A stretch of DNA of 6,508 nt from Methanobacteriota archaeon (GTDB lineage: Archaea; Thermoplasmatota; Poseidoniia; Poseidoniales; Poseidoniaceae): contig NZGQ01000099.1 of the NCBI GenBank assembly GCA_002689565.1, forward strand, positions 1-6,508. Direction: 5' to 3'. Shown one piece after another: positions 1 through 5,247 of this stretch. The translations under genes and the position numbers were made by a program. The number at the start of each line of letters is the position of its first letter. Position 1 is the stretch's first letter. The notes beneath the pieces were generated by a model. The model had not been told where the DNA came from and did no database searches. It saw only the letters and a list, made by a program, of their open reading frames with translations.

Positions 1-74
1 GTTGCTTTATAAAGTTCTTCTTGGGCACTTTCAATCAATGCTTGTGCGTTAGCAATTTGTTCCTCTTGACTCAT
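1..74 (-). CDS. 5' end of a gene of unknown function, cut by the window edge
   Basis: Only the first 24 codons are visible (MSQEEQIANAQALIESAQEE, then LYKA), so no function can be given. The ATG is well supported: AAGGA at 82 to 86 lies seven bases upstream, and the start follows the stop of the preceding 66-residue gene by 14 bases. The visible part is rich in Glu, Gln and Ala and probably helical. It is the last visible member of the unit that begins at the promoter at 757 to 785. Confidence 0.7.
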   Translation of the reverse strand, partial: MSQEEQIANAQALIESAQEELYKA

Positions 75-88
75 TATATAGTCCTTAG

Positions 89-289
89 TTAAGTCTTATT
101 CGGCACGAATGTGTGCATTGACACAGAAGTCTCAGTCCACGCAGTAAATATCTGCTTTGCCTCTTGTTTAGTCATATCAAACTCTTCTTGCAACATACGA
201 GGTGCGGCAAACATATTCATCTTGCCACTCTCTCGTAGTTCATCAAGAACAGAAAAATAGAAATCGTAATCCGATTGAGCAATAAACAT
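89..289 (-). CDS. small phage protein, 66 aa, function unknown
   Basis: This is a short soluble protein beginning MFIAQSDYDFYFSVLDELRE. I do not recognise a function. The middle (NMFAAPRMLQEEFDMTKQEA, residues 25 to 44) resembles a segment that recurs in small hypothetical proteins of T4-like marine phages: Asn-Met-Phe, then a hydrophobic helix, then a second helix ending in Phe-x-x-Trp. That pattern could be a small helical DNA- or protein-binding domain, but this is a guess. The frame is open ten codons further upstream, but the start at 289 is preferred because a perfect AAGGAG (296 to 301) lies six bases before it and overlaps the stop codon of the upstream gene. The upstream in-frame ATG would lie inside that gene. 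Confidence 0.85.
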   Translation of the reverse strand: MFIAQSDYDFYFSVLDELRESGKMNMFAAPRMLQEEFDMTKQEAKQIFTAWTETSVSMHTFVPNKT

Positions 290-299
290 AGCAATCTCC

Positions 300-722
300 T
301 TATGCGTACAATCGAACATCGGTGTAGTGACTACGGTGAAAGTAGTCGGTCATTGAATCATCTTCACAGAAGAAGTCTTCACCTTCCATCGCAGACTTTA
401 GTTCCTGTAAGAACTTAACTCCAGTAGGACAGTAGTTCTCTTCTAACCAGTAAAGGTTCACATCGTGACCCCACTTAGCAGACTCTTCCATAACACTCTC
501 AGGGGAGAATGTGTTGTAGTTGTTGAACTCACGTTTGCGAATTTTCTCAGGGGTCATCTGTGTCTCACAGTATCCCTCTAGGATTTGTTTCGCACCTTTG
601 ACTTTGGCAACCAAGGTACTGTGGTGACGAACACTCAGACTCACTTTGAATCCGTACTTCTTAGCAACTTTCTTAACAGCAACTGAAAGGGTCTTTTTGT
701 CTTCTTGCGATACATATGCCAT
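300..722 (-). CDS. LPD29-like domain protein, 140 aa
   Basis: The protein resembles the LPD29 family (large polyvalent protein associated domain 29), which occurs as a stand-alone protein in many phages and plasmids and as a module in polyvalent proteins. The match is from memory, not a search. The family pattern visible here is an N-terminal Lys-rich helix with KKYGFK (21 to 26), then SLSVRHHSTLVAKVKG (28 to 43), an aromatic VNLYWLEENY segment (88 to 97), FLQELKSAM (104 to 112), and an acidic stretch leading to DYFHRSHYTDVRLY near the C-terminus. The biochemical role of the domain is unknown. No membrane segment or signal peptide is seen. The gene has its own perfect consensus promoter (757 to 785), with a leader of about 28 bases containing AGAGAGA. 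Its stop overlaps the ribosome binding site of the next gene, so the two are probably coupled. Confidence 0.85.
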   Translation of the reverse strand: MAYVSQEDKKTLSVAVKKVAKKYGFKVSLSVRHHSTLVAKVKGAKQILEGYCETQMTPEKIRKREFNNYNTFSPESVMEESAKWGHDVNLYWLEENYCPTGVKFLQELKSAMEGEDFFCEDDSMTDYFHRSHYTDVRLYA

Positions 723-756
723 AATTTAAATCTCTCTTCTCATTATCAATACAAGT

Positions 757-785
757 ATTATACAACACTCAACACTTTTTGTCAA
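757..785 (-). promoter_or_regulatory. perfect sigma70-type promoter for the LPD29-like gene
   Basis: On the minus strand, TTGACA (780 to 785) is followed by a 17-base spacer and TATAAT (757 to 762), an exact match to the bacterial housekeeping consensus. Transcription would start near 750, giving a leader of about 28 bases before the ATG at 722. The 14 bases from the -35 box (TTGACAAAAAGTGT) differ at one position from the equivalent stretch of the promoter at 1175 to 1203, which points to a shared phage early-promoter type. Confidence 0.85.
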
Positions 786-793
786 CAATTTTC

Positions 794-1141
794 TTACGAA
801 AGTTGCACATTTAATTCGTTTTCAAGGATATATCGGACTCGTTCACGGTCTAGTGAATCACCGTCACCCCAAGTGGTCGCATCGTTCAGAGACATCATGT
901 ATCGTTTGATTGCTTCTTTCTGTTGACTCACAGTCGCAAAGTTCTCTTTGTCAGCATAGAGTCCATTCTGACCGTAGAAACTGTCAACATACTGGAGGAA
1001 CTGAATCATCACTGGTTTGTTCATAAACTCTTCAAGTGGCATATGATTCTTCAAATCCCAGAAGTGTTTAGCAAGGATTGAATAGGATTGGGACTCTGCA
1101 ACAAAGGCGGTATTATCACTAAACTCAACATAATTCATCAT
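794..1141 (-). CDS. hypothetical protein, 115 aa
   Basis: I do not recognise this protein. It begins MMNYVEFSDNTAFVAESQSY and is acidic and mainly helical in appearance, with aromatic clusters (HFWDL, FLQYVDSFYG) and a C-terminal RERVRYILENEL segment. No cysteine pairs, signal peptide or membrane segment are visible. The frame is open to 1216, but those extra 25 codons cross the promoter at 1175 to 1203, and their peptide is Lys- and Arg-rich, unlike the rest. The start is therefore set at the ATG at 1141, with the adjacent ATG at 1138 as an equal alternative. A purine-rich GAGAGAAG lies just ahead. It forms a single-gene unit: the next promoter begins only a few bases past its stop. Confidence 0.85.
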   Translation of the reverse strand: MMNYVEFSDNTAFVAESQSYSILAKHFWDLKNHMPLEEFMNKPVMIQFLQYVDSFYGQNGLYADKENFATVSQQKEAIKRYMMSLNDATTWGDGDSLDRERVRYILENELNVQLS

Positions 1142-1174
1142 AATCTTCTCTCTCTTTTTTGACTTTACCTTGTT

Positions 1175-1203
1175 ATTATAACGAGACTGACACCTTTTGT
1201 CAA
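1175..1203 (-). promoter_or_regulatory. perfect sigma70-type promoter for the 115-aa gene
   Basis: On the minus strand, TTGACA (1198 to 1203) and TATAAT (1175 to 1180) are separated by exactly 17 bases. The predicted start site near 1168 gives a leader of about 27 bases to the ATG at 1141. This promoter also rules out the longer upstream start of that gene. The sequence TTGACAAAAGGTGT is nearly identical to the one at 772 to 785, and both leaders contain AGAGAGA before the start codon. Confidence 0.87.
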
Positions 1204-1212
1204 GTGTTTTTT

Positions 1213-1617
1213 TCACTTTTTTATGTGTTTTGAGTGTATTTTACACCCAATGAACTCATTATAATACTCGTCTGAGAGTAGAACATCGTACTCGAATTGT
1301 AGTTTTGCTTCGTAATAGGAACACTCACCTTTTGTTCTACATAGTCTTAGAACGGTTCTCTGGAAGTCCTGACCCCCTTCTACGAGGGTTTTTACCTGTT
1401 CCGAGGAACCATAGTAGTCCCTCCAGTCAGACTGGACTCTGGTGCGTTTGCGTCTTTTTCTTGTTTTCGTAACAGGGAGTATCTTGGGTTTCCAGAAGAA
1501 CTTCTTACCAATATACTTTTTACCAGTGCTCAACTCGGTCAAGCAGTAGACGAATCCTTGGTATTGCTCCAAGAACTCGTCATCGGGTTCAAACTCTTTA
1601 TCTTCGTATATCCACAT
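1213..1617 (-). CDS. GIY-YIG-like putative endonuclease, 134 aa
   Basis: The protein carries the marks of a small phage branch of the GIY-YIG nuclease superfamily, whose members cut DNA with a single metal ion. Numbering from the ATG at 1617, GFVY (21 to 24) and KKYIGKK (33 to 39) correspond to the two halves of the GIY-YIG motif. DWRDYYGSS (64 to 72) follows a very basic loop (KTRKRRKRTR, 51 to 60), and RLCRTKGECSYYEAKLQFEY (91 to 110) would supply the arginine and catalytic glutamate. The length suits a lone catalytic domain without a separate DNA-binding module. The frame is open to 1683, but that extension overlaps the zinc-ribbon gene, so the MWIY start is preferred despite a weak ribosome binding site. 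It could be a free-standing homing nuclease, or a DNA repair or host-DNA nuclease. The family call is from motifs only. Confidence 0.72.
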   Translation of the reverse strand: MWIYEDKEFEPDDEFLEQYQGFVYCLTELSTGKKYIGKKFFWKPKILPVTKTRKRRKRTRVQSDWRDYYGSSEQVKTLVEGGQDFQRTVLRLCRTKGECSYYEAKLQFEYDVLLSDEYYNEFIGCKIHSKHIKK

Positions 1618-1634
1618 ACACTTATATATGGATG

Positions 1635-1760
1635 TTACATTGCCACCCCACACATAGGACAAAACTGAGGTTCTTCTTCGCAATTCTTTACAAGAACCTC
1701 AGTCTCCGTCTCGCACAGATGACATTCTAGGGTGTAGGTAATATCATCTTCATCTTCCAC
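1635..1760 (-). CDS. small zinc-ribbon protein, 41 aa
   Basis: This small gene is easily missed because it starts with GTG. The GTG begins on the last base of the nrdB stop codon (TAGTG), a typical translational coupling arrangement. The product has an acidic N-terminus (VEDEDDITYTLE, first residue read as Met), then CHLC (residues 13 to 16) and CPMCG (34 to 38). Two Cys-x-x-Cys knuckles 17 residues apart are the signature of a zinc ribbon. A further cysteine lies at 27. Similar one-domain zinc-ribbon proteins are common in phages and usually have no known function; roles in nucleic-acid or protein binding are plausible. Being in the nrd operon directly after nrdB suggests co-expression with the reductase. 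Confidence 0.8.
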   Translation of the reverse strand: MEDEDDITYTLECHLCETETEVLVKNCEEEPQFCPMCGVAM

Positions 1761-2755
1761 TATGCGGCACAACCTTGACCATCAAGACCACATACTTCGG
1801 GTTCGTCATCCCAACCCCATTCACCTTCCATTCCATTCACAGAATATTCGGTTACTCGTTTCTCAAAGAAGTTGTCGTGTGATGCACCATTCAGTACCCA
1901 GTCCAACCAAGGTAGTGGATTGTCCTTGACACCGAACTTAGGTTTCATACCAAGTTGCAGTAGTCTACGATCAGCAATATGTCGGATATACTGTTTCACA
2001 TCTTCCTCTGATAGTCCTTCGATGTCTCCAGACTTGTATGCCAGTTTAATGAATCGATCTTCCAACTTGACTGCGTTCTTTGCCATCTGGTAAATCTTGG
2101 ACTTCAACTCATCGTTCACAATACGAGGATGTTCCTCACAGAACTCACGGAAGAGTTTTGCATTACCCTGTACATGGAGAGTCTCGTCTCGGATAGACCA
2201 CTCAACGATTGTACCCATACCTTTCATCTTACCGAATCGTTGGAAGTTCAGTAGCATCACAAACGATGCGAACAGAGACATACCCTCGTTGAATACAGAC
2301 TGTGCCAACACAAGAGCAAGACCAGTATGAGAGTTGATGTCACCCTCTTTCATAAAGTCAATCTTGTCTGCCATCTCTTTATATTCCATAAACGCAGAAT
2401 GCTCTTCGTCTGGTAGACCCAGTGTATCGTTCAACAGTGCATATGCTCGTTGGTGTACTCCTTCACGGTTTGCAAAGGATGACAACATATTACGAACCTC
2501 GTTGTTCTTGAACTTCGGAATCAATAACTCATGGTAATTCTCACCCACCTGTACATCTGACTGAGTAAACAATCGTAGTACTTGGGTGATAAACTCTTTC
2601 TCTTCTTCGGAGAGTTTGGTTCTCCAGTCTTGGATGTCCTCGGATAATTCTGCCTCATCCTCGACCCAATGAATCTCTTCGTGCTTGGTAGTTAATTCCA
2701 CTGCCCAAGGGTAGAGGAAGGGTTTGTATGTTTTGCTAAAATCTAATAATGCCAT
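1760..2755 (-). CDS. nrdB: class Ia ribonucleotide reductase, beta (radical-generating) subunit, 331 aa
   Basis: NrdB houses the diiron-tyrosyl radical cofactor that starts catalysis in NrdA, converting ribonucleotides to deoxyribonucleotides. By spacing with known R2 proteins, the iron ligands are D67, E98, H101, E157, E191 and H194, and the radical tyrosine is Y105 (ExxHxxxY). D190 next to E191 and W30 would be part of the electron-transfer path, with Y304 in FFEKRVTEY as the C-terminal relay tyrosine. The presence of Y105 argues against a tyrosine-less class Ic enzyme. The gap between E98 and E157 is about 30 residues shorter than in E. coli and closer to eukaryotic R2. The tail after Y304 is odd, ending with cysteines at 322 and 329. 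The start has AGGA ahead of it inside the end of iscU, three bases downstream of the iscU stop. Confidence 0.97.
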   Translation of the reverse strand: MALLDFSKTYKPFLYPWAVELTTKHEEIHWVEDEAELSEDIQDWRTKLSEEEKEFITQVLRLFTQSDVQVGENYHELLIPKFKNNEVRNMLSSFANREGVHQRAYALLNDTLGLPDEEHSAFMEYKEMADKIDFMKEGDINSHTGLALVLAQSVFNEGMSLFASFVMLLNFQRFGKMKGMGTIVEWSIRDETLHVQGNAKLFREFCEEHPRIVNDELKSKIYQMAKNAVKLEDRFIKLAYKSGDIEGLSEEDVKQYIRHIADRRLLQLGMKPKFGVKDNPLPWLDWVLNGASHDNFFEKRVTEYSVNGMEGEWGWDDEPEVCGLDGQGCAA

Positions 2756-2758
2756 GTG

Positions 2759-3139
2759 TTATTTCCTTTTATCTTTGTAATCTTTTATTGCCGCCTTTAT
2801 CGCATCTTCGGCAAGTACACTACAGTGGATTTTGACTGGTGGTAGTGCGAGTTCTGATGCGATGTCCGTGTTTTTAATATTCCCTGCTTCATCAAGATTG
2901 CGACCTTTAACCCATTCGGTAAGCAGGGAGGAAGATGCGATAGCACTTCCGCATCCGTAGGTTTTAAATTTAGCATCTTCGATAATTCCATTGTCATTCA
3001 CCTTTATTTGTAGTTGCATAACATCTCCACAAGCAGGGGCACCTACCATGCCTGTTCCAATGTCAGAATCTTGTTTGTTAAATTTTCCTACATTCCTTGG
3101 GTTCTCGTAGTGGTCAAGAACCTTCTCTGAGTATGCCAT
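2759..3139 (-). CDS. iscU: IscU-type iron-sulfur cluster assembly scaffold, 126 aa
   Basis: IscU accepts sulfur from the cysteine desulfurase IscS and iron, builds a [2Fe-2S] cluster, and hands it on with the help of the chaperones HscA and HscB. The sequence is full length, and every key position matches E. coli numbering: C37 (APACGD), D39, C63 (YGCGSA), H105 and C106 (KIHCS), and the HscA-binding LPPVK at 99 to 103. Compared from memory with E. coli IscU, roughly four residues in five look identical, which is very high for a phage copy. It lies between nrdA and nrdB with three-base gaps on both sides. No iscS, hscA, hscB or ferredoxin gene is in the window, so it would have to work with host partners. 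Its codon choice (11 AAA to 3 AAG; arginine as AGG or CGC) differs from the flanking nrd genes, suggesting later acquisition from a bacterial host. Confidence 0.97.
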   Translation of the reverse strand: MAYSEKVLDHYENPRNVGKFNKQDSDIGTGMVGAPACGDVMQLQIKVNDNGIIEDAKFKTYGCGSAIASSSLLTEWVKGRNLDEAGNIKNTDIASELALPPVKIHCSVLAEDAIKAAIKDYKDKRK

Positions 3140-3142
3140 CTG

Positions 3143-5131
3143 CTAACCCTCGCAAGCACGACATTCGTCAGTTTCTCCAGTTTCTAATGGTCGGTCTAGA
3201 TATGCCATTAGTTCTTCATAACCACCTACATATTCACCTTCGATATAAATCTGCGGTACAGTCTTGACCTCTCGACCAGTAACCTCTCTCGCAGTCTTGC
3301 CAATATCTGCAAGGTCAATCTTGTCAAATGGAATCCCTCTCAACTTGAGTTCCTCCATTGCCATTGCACAGAAAGGACAGTTGCCCTTGGTGTAGACGAT
3401 TGACCGAGTATCACCTTGCAATGCAACTCGTTCTACTTTCTCCGATACATTCTCTGCTCGTTGCTTTGCTTCGGTGCGGAGATAGTACAGACCTTTCAGT
3501 CCTTCTCTCCATGCTTTGAGATGTACCTTATTTACATAGGACTTCTCTGCACCCGATGGGAAGAATAAGTTTACACTCTGCCCTTGACAAATGTAGGGTT
3601 GTCTTTCGGATGCGTGGGTAACAACCCAGTTCATATCCAACTCTGCGGCAGTCTTGAAGATTGCCTTCTCACCCTCAGTAAAGAATGGTAGATGTTGTAC
3701 CGATCCTTTGTTGGTGATAATGGATGTCCAGTTGGACTCGTTGTTCTCACCCTTCTCATCCAAGAGTCGAGACAAGTACTTGTTTTTCACAAGGAATGAT
3801 CCTGCTCTTGTACGATGGGTGTATGCGTTTGCCTTCATCGGTTCGATAGAAGGACTCGTTGATAGAATCACACCAGACGAGGCATTAGGTGCAATCGCAA
3901 GAAGATGGGCATTTCGTCTTCCAGTTCCCTCTCCATCGGGATACTCTCCTCTTTCTTTCGCAAGCAGTTTTGTCTCTGCGACTGCCTCAGAGTTGATGTG
4001 TTTGAATACGACTTTATTGATCTCTCTTGCCGATTCAGATTCCCATGCGACTCCATGTTTTTGTAACAAGGAATGGAATCCCATTGCTCCGAGTCCAATG
4101 CTTCGTTCTTGCTTTGCAGAATACTTTGCTCTTGGTATAGTGTCTGGTGCTTCGTTGATGAAGTACTCCAGAACATTATCCAACATCCTAATAATATCCC
4201 GAACAATGCTCGTGTCTTTCCACTCATCATAATACTCTAGATTGAGAGAAGATAGGCAACAAACGGCAGTACGGTCTCCATCTGTGGGCAGATGTATCTC
4301 ATTGCATAAATTTGAACCATGAATCTTTAATCCTTTATCTTTTAGTGATTGGGGTAGTGCTTTGTTTGCCGTATCGATGAAGTTCAGATATGGTTCACCT
4401 GTACGGAATCTTGTTTCAAGAATGCGTTCCCATAGTTTACGAGCAGGGATCGTTTCTTTTACAGTGTCATCCTTGGGGTCACGCAGATTCCAATCAAAAC
4501 CCATAGACACACAGTCCATGAACTCGTCAGTAATGTTGATTGCGTTGTGTAGGTTCAGTGCCTTTCGTTGCACATCACCAGTAGGTACTCTAAGATTTAG
4601 AAATTCAATAATGTCTGGATGACTGACATCCATATATGCCGCATACGAACCCTTCCGAGTCTTACCCTGTCGGTATGCGATCATGTCGGCATCGACTGTA
4701 TGGAGGAAAGGAATCGGTCCCGGTGCAATGTCGGATACTGTCCGAACATCTGACCAGTGACCACCTACACCACCACCATAGACAGACAACCATCTCAACT
4801 CAGATGAATGACCGATCAATCCTTCTAGGGTATCTGGAACATAGGTTAGGAAACAAGAGATGGGCATTCCTTTGTTCTTGGCATCGTGACCATTGGGTGC
4901 GTTGGATAGCACTGGTGATGCAAACATGAACCATTTGTTTGAGACATAATCATAGAGACGTTGTGCTAATGCATCATCCATCTCATCTCGGTACTTACTC
5001 CATGCTTTACTTGCTCTTGCGAAACCCTCTTGTGGACTCTTCTCATAATCATTTAGGTAGAAATCTTTTAACATTCCTACTGCGTATTCTGCTAGTAGGT
5101 CATCTTTCTTCTTATCAATTTTTAGGGTCAT
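3143..5131 (-). CDS. nrdA: class Ia ribonucleotide reductase, alpha (catalytic) subunit with internal C-terminal glutaredoxin domain, 662 aa
   Basis: NrdA reduces ribonucleotides to deoxyribonucleotides. Numbering from the ATG at 5131, the catalytic set is C93 (ISCFL) and C291 as the substrate-reducing pair, N274, thiyl-radical C276 and E278 in NLCNEI, and Y549 and Y550 in LYYLRT. There is no N-terminal ATP-cone: C93 corresponds to E. coli C225, so about 130 residues are missing in front and dATP shut-off is probably absent. After the barrel, residues about 575 to 648 form a dithiol glutaredoxin (CPFC 585 to 588, TVP 624 to 626, GGY 636 to 638). The chain then ends DECRACEG, a CxxC tail (C657, C660) like the swinging tail of other R1 proteins. 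The frame is open to 5218, but that start lies inside the promoter spacer, so the start at 5131 is chosen. iscU follows three bases after the stop. Confidence 0.96.
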   Translation of the reverse strand: MTLKIDKKKDDLLAEYAVGMLKDFYLNDYEKSPQEGFARASKAWSKYRDEMDDALAQRLYDYVSNKWFMFASPVLSNAPNGHDAKNKGMPISCFLTYVPDTLEGLIGHSSELRWLSVYGGGVGGHWSDVRTVSDIAPGPIPFLHTVDADMIAYRQGKTRKGSYAAYMDVSHPDIIEFLNLRVPTGDVQRKALNLHNAINITDEFMDCVSMGFDWNLRDPKDDTVKETIPARKLWERILETRFRTGEPYLNFIDTANKALPQSLKDKGLKIHGSNLCNEIHLPTDGDRTAVCCLSSLNLEYYDEWKDTSIVRDIIRMLDNVLEYFINEAPDTIPRAKYSAKQERSIGLGAMGFHSLLQKHGVAWESESAREINKVVFKHINSEAVAETKLLAKERGEYPDGEGTGRRNAHLLAIAPNASSGVILSTSPSIEPMKANAYTHRTRAGSFLVKNKYLSRLLDEKGENNESNWTSIITNKGSVQHLPFFTEGEKAIFKTAAELDMNWVVTHASERQPYICQGQSVNLFFPSGAEKSYVNKVHLKAWREGLKGLYYLRTEAKQRAENVSEKVERVALQGDTRSIVYTKGNCPFCAMAMEELKLRGIPFDKIDLADIGKTAREVTGREVKTVPQIYIEGEYVGGYEELMAYLDRPLETGETDECRACEG
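3187..3409 (-). other. glutaredoxin domain within NrdA
   Basis: This marks the part of nrdA encoding residues about 575 to 648. It reads as a complete glutaredoxin fold: SIVYTKGNCPFC strand and active site, helix, IDLAD strand, TVPQIYI with the cis-proline, and GGYEEL helix start. The active site is dithiol (CPFC), the type able to reduce ribonucleotide reductase using glutathione. The domain lies between the RNR barrel and the final CxxC tail rather than at the extreme end. Domain limits are approximate. Confidence 0.92.
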
Positions 5132-5170
5132 ATTGTCTTTTCCATAGGGTATAATTTTTCGGAGGGTAAT

Positions 5171-5197
5171 ATTATATATACCCTTTCGTTTTTTCAA
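5171..5197 (-). promoter_or_regulatory. possible second, weaker nrdA promoter
   Basis: On the minus strand, TTGAAA (5192 to 5197) and TATAAT (5171 to 5176) are separated by 15 bases, shorter than the preferred 17. It lies downstream of the stronger promoter and could give a shorter leader of about 33 bases. The AT-rich stretch alone could produce this match by chance. Confidence 0.35.
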
Positions 5198-5204
5198 GTA
5201 TGCT

Positions 5205-5234
5205 ATTATACCCCACAAAGGGGGTATAAGTCAA
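5205..5234 (-). promoter_or_regulatory. sigma70-type promoter for nrdA-iscU-nrdB
   Basis: On the minus strand, TTGACT (5229 to 5234) and TATAAT (5205 to 5210) are separated by 18 bases. The promoter starts 14 bases beyond the holin-like gene stop. Transcription from near 5198 gives a leader of about 67 bases, much longer than at the other two promoters, and excludes the ATG at 5218 as the nrdA start. A perfect palindrome fills the spacer, and the TTGACAAAAxGTGT pattern of the other two promoters is absent, so this promoter looks differently controlled. Confidence 0.8.
5206..5229. promoter_or_regulatory. 24-bp perfect palindrome inside the nrdA promoter, putative operator
   Basis: TTATACCCC (5206 to 5214) and GGGGTATAA (5221 to 5229) are exact inverted copies around a six-base centre (ACAAAG on the plus strand). 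The palindrome covers the whole spacer, most of the -10 box and the edge of the -35 box, so a bound protein would block RNA polymerase. Related half-sites occur downstream at 5147 to 5154 (GGGTATAA), 5164 to 5168 and 5179 to 5183 (GGGTA with TACCC). No run of T follows on either strand, which argues against a terminator. It does not match the NrdR box (ACACTATATATTGTGT type). Confidence 0.65.
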
Positions 5235-5247
5235 GAAATATTTTAGT

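Noticed and set aside
1142..1216. A 25-codon extension of the 115-aa gene starting at 1216
   Set aside because: It spans a perfect TTGACA-17-TATAAT promoter and encodes an untypical Lys/Arg-rich peptide.
1202..1218. AAGTG-T7-CACTT inverted repeat as a terminator
   Set aside because: The stem is only five weak base pairs, no U-run follows on the minus strand, and it overlaps the -35 box of a strong promoter.
3654..4232. A 192-codon open frame on the plus strand
   Set aside because: It lies fully inside nrdA, antisense to conserved catalytic sequence, and its product has no recognisable features.
1760..5131. Intron or intein in nrdA or nrdB, which are common in phage RNR genes
   Set aside because: Both reading frames run without interruption through all catalytic motifs with normal spacing, and no splicing blocks are seen.
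5132..5218. A 29-codon N-terminal extension of nrdA starting at 5218
   Set aside because: Its start codon lies inside the spacer of the nrdA promoter, upstream of the predicted transcript start, and its peptide does not resemble an R1 N-terminus.
5206..5229. The nrdA palindrome as a transcription terminator of the holin-like gene
   Set aside because: No run of T follows the hairpin in either direction, and it sits exactly in a promoter spacer, so an operator is the better reading.
5144..5234. NrdR box upstream of nrdA
   Set aside because: The repeats are of the TTATACCCC/GGGGTATAA type and do not fit the ACACTATATATTGTGT-type consensus.
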